64,000 bases of DNA, taken from contig NZ_VMNW02000018.1 in assembly GCF_007713735.2 (NCBI RefSeq), positions 62,001 through 126,000 of the forward strand, given 5' to 3'. The DNA is from Amycolatopsis acidicola. Lineage in GTDB: Bacteria; Actinomycetota; Actinomycetes; Mycobacteriales; Pseudonocardiaceae. Of the stretch, positions 25,543-32,180 are shown piece by piece. How positions within the stretch are numbered: position 1 is the stretch's first letter; each line of letters opens with the position of its first letter. Under the pieces are notes generated by a model. That model had not been told where the DNA came from. It made no database searches and saw only the letters and a list, made by a program, of their open reading frames with translations. Both the position numbers and the translations under genes were made by a program.

Positions 25543-26150
25543 CGCAGGCTCCGGAACCGAACCCTGTCCCCGGGAGCGAGCAGCGCGGGCCGATCCGCGC
25601 GAGGGTCGAACAGGACGGCGTCGGTGTGCCCGAGCAGCCGCCAGCCCCCCGGCGAGGATCGCGGATAGACGCCGGTGAACTCCCCGGCCAGGCCGACCGA
25701 GCCGACCGGGACCCTCGTCCGCGGAGTGTCCAATCTGGACTGTCGCAGCGGTTCCGGGAGTCCGGTGAGATAGGCGAAACCGGGGGCGAACCCGGTGAAG
25801 GCGACGGTGTACTCGGCGCCGGTGTGCAACGAGACCACCTCGTCCACGCCGATGCCCGCGGTCTCGGCGACCAGCTCCAGATCCGCGCCGTCGTAGCGCA
25901 CGTCGAGCACGATCTCACGTGGGTCGGCGCTCGGCGGATTGGCCAGATCGGCGGCCTCCACGAGGGACCGGACCTCGGGCAACGCCTTCGAATCCGGGCG
26001 CGCGACCACGAGCACCGTGCGCGCGCCGGGGATGACCTCGACGACCCCGGGCACGTCGGCCGCCGCCACCGTGGCGCGGACCGCGCTCATCTCACCCAGC
26101 GAATCGCATTCGACGAGCACCGCGTCCGTGCCGTACGGCAGCCAGCGCAC
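25539..26150 (-). CDS. pxpB: 5-oxoprolinase subunit PxpB (AHS1 family)
   Basis: The 203-residue protein shows the AHS1/KipI pattern: LVECDSLGEMSAVRATVA, VVEVIPGARTVLVV, IVLDVRYDGADLELVAETAGI and the strong block FTGFAPGFAYLTGLPEPL, RVPVGSVGLAGEFTGVYP. It pairs with PxpC, read next with a 4-nt overlap, and is preceded 3 nt upstream by the nitrobindin-like gene, forming one operon. Related Bacillus KipI/KipA inhibit a histidine kinase, so enzyme versus regulator cannot be settled from sequence. Confidence 0.9.
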   Translation of the reverse strand: MRWLPYGTDAVLVECDSLGEMSAVRATVAAADVPGVVEVIPGARTVLVVARPDSKALPEVRSLVEAADLANPPSADPREIVLDVRYDGADLELVAETAGIGVDEVVSLHTGAEYTVAFTGFAPGFAYLTGLPEPLRQSRLDTPRTRVPVGSVGLAGEFTGVYPRSSPGGWRLLGHTDAVLFDPRADRPALLAPGDRVRFRSLR

Positions 26151-26153
26151 TTT

Positions 26154-26768
26154 TCAGCCGACGACGCGACGCAGGTAGAGGGAAACGTGCGGCTGCATCG
26201 GCTCGCCCACCATCGCGCGCTCCTCGACGTAGCCGAGGTCGCCGTTGTTGACGAGGCCGTAGAGCCGCTGGGCTCCGGTGACCTCCTTGGCCGTGGCCGT
26301 GCGGACCACCGCGTCGGTGCCCAGCTCCCAGGAGGTCTGGCTGCGCGGCTTGCCGTAGAAGATCTCCACGATGCCGCTGGAGTGGGCCAGCAGCAGCTCG
26401 ATGGTGTCGTCCTCCTGCGGACGCCACCAACCCGTCTCGCGCGCGGCGGGACGGATGACGTTGCCGTCTTCGTCGACCAGCCAGGAGCGCGCCTCGTGGT
26501 AGAGGAACGGTCTGCCGTCGTGTGCGATGGTGAGCTGCTGCACGCATTTCACCGGCCCATCGACCGTCGGGTAGTTGATCTCGCCTTCGCCACGCCAGAC
26601 CCCGACCAGCGGCAGCAACGCCAGGCAGGCGTCGTTGAGGTTGGGGCCTTCGCGCAGGTTGGCGGTGTCGACGGGGATCGGCAGGTCGTCGAACTGGGGG
26701 AGATTGCGCTCCCTCGTCGACGCGGCCCGCTCCTCCGCGGCCTGGATGGCTTCGTCGCCGCTCGTCAT
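26154..26768 (-). CDS. nitrobindin-like FABP-family heme-binding protein
   Basis: The 204-residue protein has the nitrobindin beta-barrel signature: LVGVWRGEGEINYPT (GxWxGxG) near residue 53, LTIAHDGRPFLYHEARSW, RPAARETGWWRPQ, and the C-terminal heme-ligand strand MQPHVSLYLRRV. Nitrobindins bind ferric heme and react with NO and peroxynitrite; from memory the M. tuberculosis relative is Rv0813c. About 45 leading residues are charged and probably flexible. It sits between a 32-residue membrane protein and pxpB in one operon. Confidence 0.85.
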   Translation of the reverse strand: MTSGDEAIQAAEERAASTRERNLPQFDDLPIPVDTANLREGPNLNDACLALLPLVGVWRGEGEINYPTVDGPVKCVQQLTIAHDGRPFLYHEARSWLVDEDGNVIRPAARETGWWRPQEDDTIELLLAHSSGIVEIFYGKPRSQTSWELGTDAVVRTATAKEVTGAQRLYGLVNNGDLGYVEERAMVGEPMQPHVSLYLRRVVG

Positions 26769-26772
26769 GGCC

Positions 26773-26871
26773 TCAGCGCTGGTCGGCGTAGAGCCGGTAG
26801 ACGACGTAGACCGTGAACCAGACGATGGCGATGGCTGCGATCACCAGCAGGGTCGTAAAGAGTGCTTCCAC
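26773..26871 (-). CDS. 32-residue single-helix membrane protein
   Basis: This very short frame, GTG 26871 to TGA 26773, encodes a charged start (MEAL), one hydrophobic helix (LLVIAAIAIVWFTVYVV) and a basic end (YRLYADQR). The GTG is exactly 7 nt after TATCCT (26879-26884), so a leaderless mRNA begins with it, and it ends 4 nt before the nitrobindin-like ATG. Promoter, codon use and operon position support a real gene. Function unknown; it could anchor or regulate a partner in the operon. Confidence 0.7.
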   Translation of the reverse strand: MEALFTTLLVIAAIAIVWFTVYVVYRLYADQR

Positions 26872-26952
26872 GCCAAGCAGGATAACGCCCCTGCCCCTGG
26901 TCAGCCCCGTCGCCCGTGGTGGCGAACAACACGCTCGGGCACAACCGAAAAC

Positions 26953-26980
26953 GGGGTCACCGGCAGCTGCCGGTGACCCC
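26953..26980 (-). terminator. perfect 28-bp palindromic terminator
   Basis: GGGGTCACCGGCAG is followed immediately by its exact reverse complement. On the minus strand it folds (11-bp stem, CAGCTG loop) 17 nt after the DUF1416 stop and is followed by GTTTT, so it should end the sulfur operon before the small membrane protein promoter. Confidence 0.85.
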
Positions 26981-26997
26981 GCTGGCGATCCGGGTGG

Positions 26998-27306
26998 TCA
27001 GGCGACCGAGATGGCCACCTGGTGCAGGCCGGGGCCCTCGGCCGTGACCGAGGCCTCGCCGTTGCCCGTGCGGTGCAGCGCGCGCACCGTCCAGGCGCCG
27101 GGCGCCGCGTAGAACCGGAAGTCACCCTCCGAGGACGCCTGCACCTCGCCGGCGAAGTCGCCCTCGCCGTTGAGCAGGCGCACGTACGCGCCGCCGAGCG
27201 GGCCGTCGTTACCGCTCACCTTGCCGGCCACCACGACCTGGCCCTGGGTGTCGATGTCCGCGGGTGTCGCCGTCTGGGCGGGGGCGCCGCAACCGTCAGC
27301 ACTCAT
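26998..27306 (-). CDS. DUF1416 protein (SseC family)
   Basis: A 102-residue protein with GQVVVAGKVSGNDGPLGGAYVRLLNGEGDF and FRFYAAPGAWTVRALHRTG, a small beta-sandwich like carboxypeptidase-regulatory modules. From memory it equals SseC2 (Rv0814c), always paired with the rhodanese CysA2. Its ATG overlaps the rhodanese stop (ATGA), so translation is coupled. A role with thiosulfate sulfurtransferase is inferred; no catalytic residues are visible. The start codes a Cys near the N-terminus (SADGCGAP). Confidence 0.88.
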   Translation of the reverse strand: MSADGCGAPAQTATPADIDTQGQVVVAGKVSGNDGPLGGAYVRLLNGEGDFAGEVQASSEGDFRFYAAPGAWTVRALHRTGNGEASVTAEGPGLHQVAISVA

Positions 27307-28142
27307 CACTTGGCTCCTGTCTCGATCGGCACGCCGACCAGCGAGCCGTACTCCGTCCAAGAACCGTCGTAGTTCTTGACGTCCTGCAGGCCGATCAGCT
27401 CGTGCAGCGCGAACCAGGTGTGGCTCGAGCGCTCGCCGATGCGGCAGTAGGCGATGGTCGCCTTGCCGGTGTCCAGGCCCGCCTCGTTGTAGAGCTCGGT
27501 GAGCTCCTCGGCGGTCTTGAACGTGCCGTCCTCGTTGGCGGTCTTGGCCCACGGCACGTTCAGCGCCGTCGGGATGTGGCCGCCGCGCTGCGCCGACTCC
27601 TGCGGCAGGTGCGCCGGGGCCAGCAGCTTGCCGGAGAACTCGTCGGGCGAGCGCACGTCGACCAGGTTCTTGGCGCCGATCGCGTCGACGACCTCGTCGC
27701 GGAAGGCGCGGATGCTGGTGTCCGGCTCCTTCGCGGTGTAGTTGGTGGCCTCGCGCTTGACCTCGTCGGAGTTCAGCTCGCGACCGTCGAGCTCCCACTT
27801 CTTACGGCCGCCGTCGAGCAGCTTGACCTTGTCGTGGCCGTAGAGCTTGAAGTACCAGTACGCGTAGGCCGCGAACCAGTTGTTGTTGCCGCCGTAGAGG
27901 ATCACGAGGTCGTCGTTGCCGATGCCCTTCTGCGACAGAAGCGCCTCGAAGCCGGCCTTGTCGACGAAGTCGCGGCGGACCGGGTCCTGCAGCTCCGTCT
28001 TCCAGTCGATCTTGACGGCACCGCGGATGTGGCCACCGTCGTAGGCGCTGGTGTCCTCGTCCACCTCGGCGAAGACCACGCCGGGGGTGTCCAGGTTCTC
28101 CTCGGCCCACTGCGCTGTGACCAGGACGTCGTCTCGGCTCAT
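27306..28142 (-). CDS. thiosulfate sulfurtransferase (rhodanese) CysA2-like
   Basis: The 278-residue protein has two rhodanese domains. The N-terminal one is inactive but keeps HIRGAVKIDWKTELQDPVRRD; the C-terminal one has LVDVRSPDEFSG, GGHIPTALNVPW and the active-site loop YCRIGERSSHTWFAL (Cys near 233). It moves sulfane sulfur from thiosulfate to cyanide or thiols. Mycobacterial relatives are tied to cysteine supply. It is downstream of a DUF4395 gene and the cysteine leader peptide and is coupled to DUF1416. Confidence 0.94.
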   Translation of the reverse strand: MSRDDVLVTAQWAEENLDTPGVVFAEVDEDTSAYDGGHIRGAVKIDWKTELQDPVRRDFVDKAGFEALLSQKGIGNDDLVILYGGNNNWFAAYAYWYFKLYGHDKVKLLDGGRKKWELDGRELNSDEVKREATNYTAKEPDTSIRAFRDEVVDAIGAKNLVDVRSPDEFSGKLLAPAHLPQESAQRGGHIPTALNVPWAKTANEDGTFKTAEELTELYNEAGLDTGKATIAYCRIGERSSHTWFALHELIGLQDVKNYDGSWTEYGSLVGVPIETGAK

Positions 28143-28175
28143 TGCTGCCTTTCTTTCTTCTTCTGGGTGGACTGT

Positions 28176-28604
28176 TCAGGGAGTTTGCGGGGTGAAGCGG
28201 CGGATCAGCAGGTACATCTCGCAGCCGAGGCAGAAGTTGAACGCCGCGTTGAGGAAGGCGGCCAGCAGCGCGAACGCGGTGGCCACGATCCCGACCGGGG
28301 TGCTGCCGAGCGCGTAGCCCAGCGTGCCGACGACCGCGAAAACGAACCCGACGGCCTGCGCGAACCGCAGCGGGGCGGCGTCCTCTCGCTCGCTCGTCGG
28401 GCCGAGCCTCGGCGCGACCAGCGTGCGGTAGAGGATCGAGTACGGCGCCGGCTTCAGTCCGACGAAGGCGCCGATCGCGAAGACGACCGCCTGCAGCGCG
28501 AGCAGCGGCCACCAGCTCGTGATCAGCACGACCGCGAGCACGATCGTGGTGATGACGGCCGAGAACCGCGGACCGCGTGGGTCGACCGCTGGGCCTGCTG
28601 ACAT
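28176..28604 (-). CDS. DUF4395 integral membrane protein
   Basis: The 142-residue protein has four hydrophobic helices, RGPRFSAVITTIVLAVVL at the start, GLKPAPYSILYRTLVAPRLGP in the middle and a final FNFCLGCEMYLLIRR. The CLGC pair at the end of the last helix suits redox or sulfur handling. DUF4395 proteins sit beside rhodanese and thioredoxin genes in actinobacteria, as here. GGGAGG lies 4 nt before the ATG. It is the first structural gene after the leader peptide. Confidence 0.85.
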   Translation of the reverse strand: MSAGPAVDPRGPRFSAVITTIVLAVVLITSWWPLLALQAVVFAIGAFVGLKPAPYSILYRTLVAPRLGPTSEREDAAPLRFAQAVGFVFAVVGTLGYALGSTPVGIVATAFALLAAFLNAAFNFCLGCEMYLLIRRFTPQTP

Positions 28605-28619
28605 GGTGCCTCCCGGGCA

Positions 28620-28684
28620 AGCGCGCCTGTGCGCGCGAAGGACTTGAGGGATCTACCGGGGGTTCACGAGCGCGAGACGGCTCG
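28620..28684 (-). promoter_or_regulatory. possible attenuator hairpins after the leader peptide
   Basis: After the leader stop the RNA can form ACGAGC/GCTCGT (8-nt loop, near 28665-28684) and GCGCGC-ACAG-GCGCGC (near 28624-28645) just before the DUF4395 ribosome-binding site. Ribosome stalling at the leader's Cys codons could change access to this region. This is a structural suggestion read by eye. Confidence 0.4.
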
Positions 28685-28768
28685 TCACACCAGACACAGG
28701 CTGCTGCGCACGCGGCAGAGATCGACCGCGCGGCGTTGCGTCAGCAGGGTGGTTGGCAGCCCGTTCAC
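28685..28768 (-). CDS. leaderless cysteine leader peptide (27 aa)
   Basis: The frame from GTG 28768 to TGA 28685 encodes 27 residues ending RRAVDLCRVRSSLCLV, with Cys codons TGC and TGT. The motif RRAVDLCRV is shared by short leader peptides before cysteine and sulfur genes in actinobacteria; in mycobacteria such leaderless cysteine uORFs act as cysteine-responsive attenuators. GTG lies exactly 7 nt after TACCCT (28776-28781). The DUF4395-rhodanese-DUF1416 operon follows 80 nt downstream. Only two Cys are present, fewer than in polycysteine examples. Confidence 0.8.
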   Translation of the reverse strand: MNGLPTTLLTQRRAVDLCRVRSSLCLV

Positions 28769-28814
28769 GAGGCCAAGGGTACTTGGCATTCCCTCTTCCT
28801 GGGAACCTCGTCCA

Positions 28815-29252
28815 TCACTTGGACTGCTCCGGAACCGGGTGAAGGTGCTCGTCCAGGGCTTCCAGCACCGCCGCGCCCTTCGGCACCCCGCTGATCCGGA
28901 GCAGCTCTGTCCCAGATGGTGAGAAAGCGAGGGTGGTCGGGGTGCGCAGCACACCCAGCGCCTGCGCGACCTCGGGCTGATCCGTCACGTCCAGTTCGAC
29001 GTGCCGGAGCCCTTCGGTCCGCTCCGCGAGCGGTTCGAGCACGGCGCGGGTGTGCCGGCACGGGGCGCAGAACGTGGTGGAGATCTGCACCAGGGTGACC
29101 GGCGTCCCGGGTTCGAGCGCGCGCGCGACCGGCTCGGGCAGTTCCCGCTCCGGTTTCCTCGCCGCGCTGATCCGCCCGTTGCGGGCGCGCAGCAGCAGCC
29201 CGGCGGCCGTCCCGGCCACCAGCACGCCCAGCACTACCCAGACGCCGATCAT
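28815..29252 (-). CDS. membrane-anchored thioredoxin-family protein
   Basis: The 145-residue protein has an N-terminal anchor helix (GVWVVLGVLVAGTAAGLLL) and a thioredoxin domain with the redox motif FCAPCRHTRAVL (near residue 61), VELDVTDQPEVAQALGV and the cis-Pro loop LRTPTTLAF. From memory it matches ThiX (Rv0816c). It is read after lmeA with a 4-nt gap and lies upstream of the sulfur operon, so it may reduce persulfide or disulfides outside or at the membrane; this is inference. Confidence 0.88.
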   Translation of the reverse strand: MIGVWVVLGVLVAGTAAGLLLRARNGRISAARKPERELPEPVARALEPGTPVTLVQISTTFCAPCRHTRAVLEPLAERTEGLRHVELDVTDQPEVAQALGVLRTPTTLAFSPSGTELLRISGVPKGAAVLEALDEHLHPVPEQSK

Positions 29253-29256
29253 GTCC

Positions 29257-30132
29257 TCACCTTCCCGACGAGGCCCCGCTGAACGCCACGTCCTGCGCCT
29301 CGCCCTTGATGGTGACCGAGCCGCTGTTCACCTGTACCGCGGTCGGGGTCACCTCGAAGGGCAGGCTGCCGGTGTCGATGGACGCCTTGAAGTTCGGCAG
29401 CAGGGCCTTCTGCACAGCTTGTGGAACGACGGTGGTCTCCTTGTCATTCCCGTACTGCAGCCGCTGCGGGACGATGTCGATCGAGGTGCCGTGCAGCTCG
29501 ATCATCGCGAAGCAGAAGATCTCGATCTTCTGGCCGGCGATCTGGACGTTGCCCGAAACCCGGATGCCCGCCTTGGACTTGTCCTGGTCCTCGCTGTTCG
29601 TGGCGGTCGAGTCGGAGTCCGCGGCCTCCTGGCCGGTCTGCACGTACTCGACGCTGGAGGGCTCGATCCGCAGGTCCTCGATCTTGGTGAGCGGGTCGAT
29701 CCTCGCGATGTCGCTGGCCTTGATGGTGACCTGCGCCTGCAGCTTGCCGATCTTGATCGCGTCGGTGTTGCCGTTGAGCAGATCCGACAGTGGGGCGGTC
29801 ACGTCGTTGAGCTCGGCGTTGACGGCCACGTCCTTGAGGTCCTGGATCGGCACCCCGGACGCGGACAGCGAGATGTGGCTGTAGTCACCGCTGACGGCCT
29901 GCGTGGTGAACGGGAACCCGTGGATCGTGACCGACGGGTCGTCGGTCAGCTTCAGCTGCTCCCGCGCCTTCTGTGACACCGTGTGCTCGGCGTAGGCCGC
30001 CAGGCCGAAATCGGCCGCCACCAGCACGCCGACCAGTACGACGAGGCTGACGATGATGCGGCGGGCGCGCCGGCCGCGGCGTTTGCCTTGCCCGGACGAG
30101 GCGGGGCGATCCTGGGTCACAGGTCTGCTCAC
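29257..30132 (-). CDS. lmeA: LmeA-like DUF2993 envelope protein
   Basis: The 291-residue protein has a basic N-terminus, a membrane/signal helix (RIIVSLVVLVGVLVAADFGLA) and a DUF2993 body: PSVTIHGFPFTTQAVSG, ISLSASGVPIQDLKDVAVNAELN, and a beta-rich C-terminus. From memory this is the LmeA family (Rv0817c/MSMEG_5785), needed for elongation of the mannan of lipomannan and lipoarabinomannan in mycobacteria. Actinomycete relatives probably bind phosphoinositides. GTG 30132 diverges from glnR. Symbol is by family and gene order. Confidence 0.75.
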   Translation of the reverse strand: MSRPVTQDRPASSGQGKRRGRRARRIIVSLVVLVGVLVAADFGLAAYAEHTVSQKAREQLKLTDDPSVTIHGFPFTTQAVSGDYSHISLSASGVPIQDLKDVAVNAELNDVTAPLSDLLNGNTDAIKIGKLQAQVTIKASDIARIDPLTKIEDLRIEPSSVEYVQTGQEAADSDSTATNSEDQDKSKAGIRVSGNVQIAGQKIEIFCFAMIELHGTSIDIVPQRLQYGNDKETTVVPQAVQKALLPNFKASIDTGSLPFEVTPTAVQVNSGSVTIKGEAQDVAFSGASSGR

Positions 30133-30190
30133 TCTTCGTATCCGATCTGCCTGAAATTTCCTGCGCGCGCGAACGCACGATACGGGTCAC

Positions 30191-30212
30191 CAGTGTGACG
30201 ACAGTGTGACGA
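30191..30212. promoter_or_regulatory. tandem 11-bp repeats upstream of glnR
   Basis: CAGTGTGACGA occurs twice in direct tandem, 11 bp each, one helical turn apart. This is the spacing used by OmpR-family response regulators (GlnR, PhoP). It lies between lmeA and glnR, about 90 bp before the glnR ATG. Confidence 0.55.
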
Positions 30213-30213
30213 G

Positions 30214-30240
30214 CACGGCAGAGGGGAGGTATCTGCCGTG
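30214..30240. promoter_or_regulatory. hairpin in the glnR upstream region
   Basis: CACGGCAGA and TCTGCCGTG form a perfect 9-bp inverted repeat with a 9-nt loop, directly after the tandem repeats. It may be an operator or an RNA hairpin in the glnR leader. Confidence 0.4.
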
Positions 30241-30302
30241 TGAACCCATTACTCTGCATAGATCGGCCAGGGAGCGCACGAACTAATGAAGGCGGTGTGG
30301 CG

Positions 30303-31055
30303 ATGAGCCTGGACCTGCTGGTACTCACTCCCGAGCCGGAGGCCACTGCGGTTCTGCCGGCACTCGATCTCCTTCCGCACACCGTACGCGTGCGGGCACC
30401 GGAAGTCACCGCGTTGCTCGACGCCGGGCACCGCGACGTCATCCTCCTCGACGCGAGGACCGATCTGGCCTCCGCGAAGAGCCTCTGCCGCCTGCTCAAG
30501 GGCGCCGGTGAGGACGAGGCGAGCACCCCTGTCATCGCCGTGGTCGGCGAGGGCGGTCTGGTCGCGCTGAGCGCCGAGTGGCGCACGGACGACATCCTGC
30601 TTCCCACCGCCGGGCCCGCCGAAGTGGACGCGCGGCTGCGGCTCGCCACCACTCGCGACGGCGGCGCCGGCCAGGTCGACGCCGAGTTGCGCGTCGGCGA
30701 CCTGGTGATCGACGAGGCCACCTACACCGCGCGGCTGCGCCGCCGCACCCTCGAGCTCACGTACAAGGAGTTCGAGCTGCTCAAGTACCTCGCCCAGCAC
30801 GCCGGCCGGGTGTTCACCCGCGCCCAGCTGCTGCAGGAGGTCTGGGGCTACGACTTCTTCGGCGGCACCCGCACCGTGGACGTGCACGTCCGGCGGCTGC
30901 GCGCCAAGCTCGGCCCCGAGCACGAGCAGATGATCGGCACCGTGCGCAACGTGGGCTACAAGTTCGAGCGGCCGGTCAAAAACGCCCCCAAGCCCGGGGT
31001 GACGTCGCTGAACTTCGAGCCCGGCGAGCTGCCGACCGAGATCCCCGCGCAGTAA
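30303..31055 (+). CDS. glnR: GlnR-type orphan response regulator of nitrogen metabolism
   Basis: A 250-residue OmpR/PhoB-type regulator. The receiver (about 1-110) shows the GlnR pattern [38 protein letters not shown] and [14 protein letters not shown]; the winged helix has [20 protein letters not shown] and [14 protein letters not shown] followed by [13 protein letters not shown], which closely matches GlnR of mycobacteria and Amycolatopsis as I recall them. GlnR controls glnA, amtB and nitrate genes and needs no cognate kinase. ATG 30303 is chosen; the longer frame begins at 30240. mshD's promoter uses the stop codon of this gene. Confidence 0.92.
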   Translation: MSLDLLVLTPEPEATAVLPALDLLPHTVRVRAPEVTALLDAGHRDVILLDARTDLASAKSLCRLLKGAGEDEASTPVIAVVGEGGLVALSAEWRTDDILLPTAGPAEVDARLRLATTRDGGAGQVDAELRVGDLVIDEATYTARLRRRTLELTYKEFELLKYLAQHAGRVFTRAQLLQEVWGYDFFGGTRTVDVHVRRLRAKLGPEHEQMIGTVRNVGYKFERPVKNAPKPGVTSLNFEPGELPTEIPAQ

Positions 31056-31065
31056 CTTCGGACCC
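31053..31065 (+). promoter_or_regulatory. mshD -10 box made from the glnR stop codon
   Basis: TAACTT (31053-31058) has its first three bases as the glnR TAA stop; 7 nt later is the mshD ATG. This gives mshD a leaderless promoter of its own inside an apparent operon. Confidence 0.55.
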
Positions 31066-31974
31066 ATGCTGAACGTGGCGTGGGTGCGGGAACTGGACGA
31101 ACCGACCACCGGCGAGGTGCGCGGGCTGCTGCTCGCCGCCCGCGAGGTGGACGGACGGCCCGAGGTCGGCCAGGACGGGCCATTGCCGGGGGAGTTCTCC
31201 GGCGGTCTGCATCTGCTGGCCCACGCGGACGGTGAGCTCGCGGGGTACGCGCATCTCGACACCGGTGGTGACGCGTTCGGAAACCAGGTCGCCGAGCTGA
31301 TCGTGCACCCGGGCCACCGACGCCGGGGCGTCGGCACGCGCCTGGTCGCGGAATTGCTCGAAAAGGTTGGCGCGCAAGGAAAGTTGCGTGTCTGGGCGCA
31401 CGGCGACCACCCGGCCGCGGCCCGCATCGCCGAGCATCAGGGCTTCGCGCGCGCCCGCGAACTGCTCGTACTGCACGTCGAAGCGGCGGACGCGGACTGG
31501 CCGGAGCCGGTGCTCCCCGAAGGCGTCTCCCTGCGCACTTTCGTTCCCGGGCAGGACGAGCAGGCGGTGGTCGACGTCAACGCCCGCGCCTTCGACTGGC
31601 ACCCCGAGCAGGGACAGCTCACGGTCGCGGAGCTCGCCGACACGGAGCCTGCGGACTGGTTCGACGCCGCGGGCTTCTTCCTGGCCGAACGCGACGGGCG
31701 GCTGCTCGGCTTCCACTGGACCAAGATCCATCCTGCCGATCCCGGCCAGTTCCGCGGCGAGCCCGTCGGCGAGGTCTACGTCGTGGGGGTCGATCCGGCC
31801 GCGCAGGGCGGTGGCCTCGGCAAAGCACTCACGCTCGCCGGCTTGCGCTATCTGCGCGACCAGGGTCTCGGGCAGGTCATCCTGTACGTCGAGGGTGACA
31901 ACGCGCCCGCCATCGCGGTGTACACGAAGCTCGGTTTCACCCGTTATGCCGTGGACGTCCAATACGCACAGTGA
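31066..31974 (+). CDS. mshD: mycothiol synthase MshD
   Basis: MshD acetylates Cys-GlcN-Ins, the last step of mycothiol synthesis. The 302 residues contain two GNAT domains: the first with AELIVHPGHRRRGVGTRLVAELL, the second with YVVGVDPAAQGGGLGKALTLAGLRYL and LYVEGDNAPAIAVYTKLGF. WHPEQGQLTVAEL lies between them, as in known MshD. From memory it follows glnR in mycobacteria too (Rv0818-Rv0819). The ATG is 10 nt after the glnR stop. A 12-bp palindrome, CAGTGATCACTG, spans the stop codon. Confidence 0.96.
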   Translation: MLNVAWVRELDEPTTGEVRGLLLAAREVDGRPEVGQDGPLPGEFSGGLHLLAHADGELAGYAHLDTGGDAFGNQVAELIVHPGHRRRGVGTRLVAELLEKVGAQGKLRVWAHGDHPAAARIAEHQGFARARELLVLHVEAADADWPEPVLPEGVSLRTFVPGQDEQAVVDVNARAFDWHPEQGQLTVAELADTEPADWFDAAGFFLAERDGRLLGFHWTKIHPADPGQFRGEPVGEVYVVGVDPAAQGGGLGKALTLAGLRYLRDQGLGQVILYVEGDNAPAIAVYTKLGFTRYAVDVQYAQ

Positions 31975-32180
31975 TCACTGTTCCGGTCTGTTAACCCACG
32001 GCGCGCGTCCTGTCACGGATCGCAAACTCGCAGGTCACAGCTAGGACACGACGAGCTTTCGGGTGAACTATCCCACGCCTGTCCGGCGGTGGTGTTCAAC
32101 TCGCGTTCATCTGGACACGGTCGCCCGGCCACCCTGTCTGCCTAATGTCCGGATCCGACAAGCTCAGTTAGCTGGAGGAC
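31975..32180. other. 206-nt pstS control region
   Basis: No gene fits here. It carries the PHO-box-like repeats (32094-32115), a reverse copy GTTCACCCGAA (32058-32068 on the minus strand), a -10 box TAATGT (32143-32148) and the pstS ribosome-binding site. Confidence 0.6.
32094..32115 (+). promoter_or_regulatory. PHO-box-like tandem repeats before pstS
   Basis: GTTCAACTCGC and GTTCATCTGGA are adjacent 11-mers; the second matches the Streptomyces PhoP repeat consensus GTTCAYYYRG, the first partly. They end 27 bp before the -10 TAATGT, a good activator position. Confidence 0.65.

Noticed and set aside
31969-31980. 12-bp palindrome CAGTGATCACTG over the mshD stop codon
   Set aside because: Perfect but short, no promoter nearby; could arise by chance.
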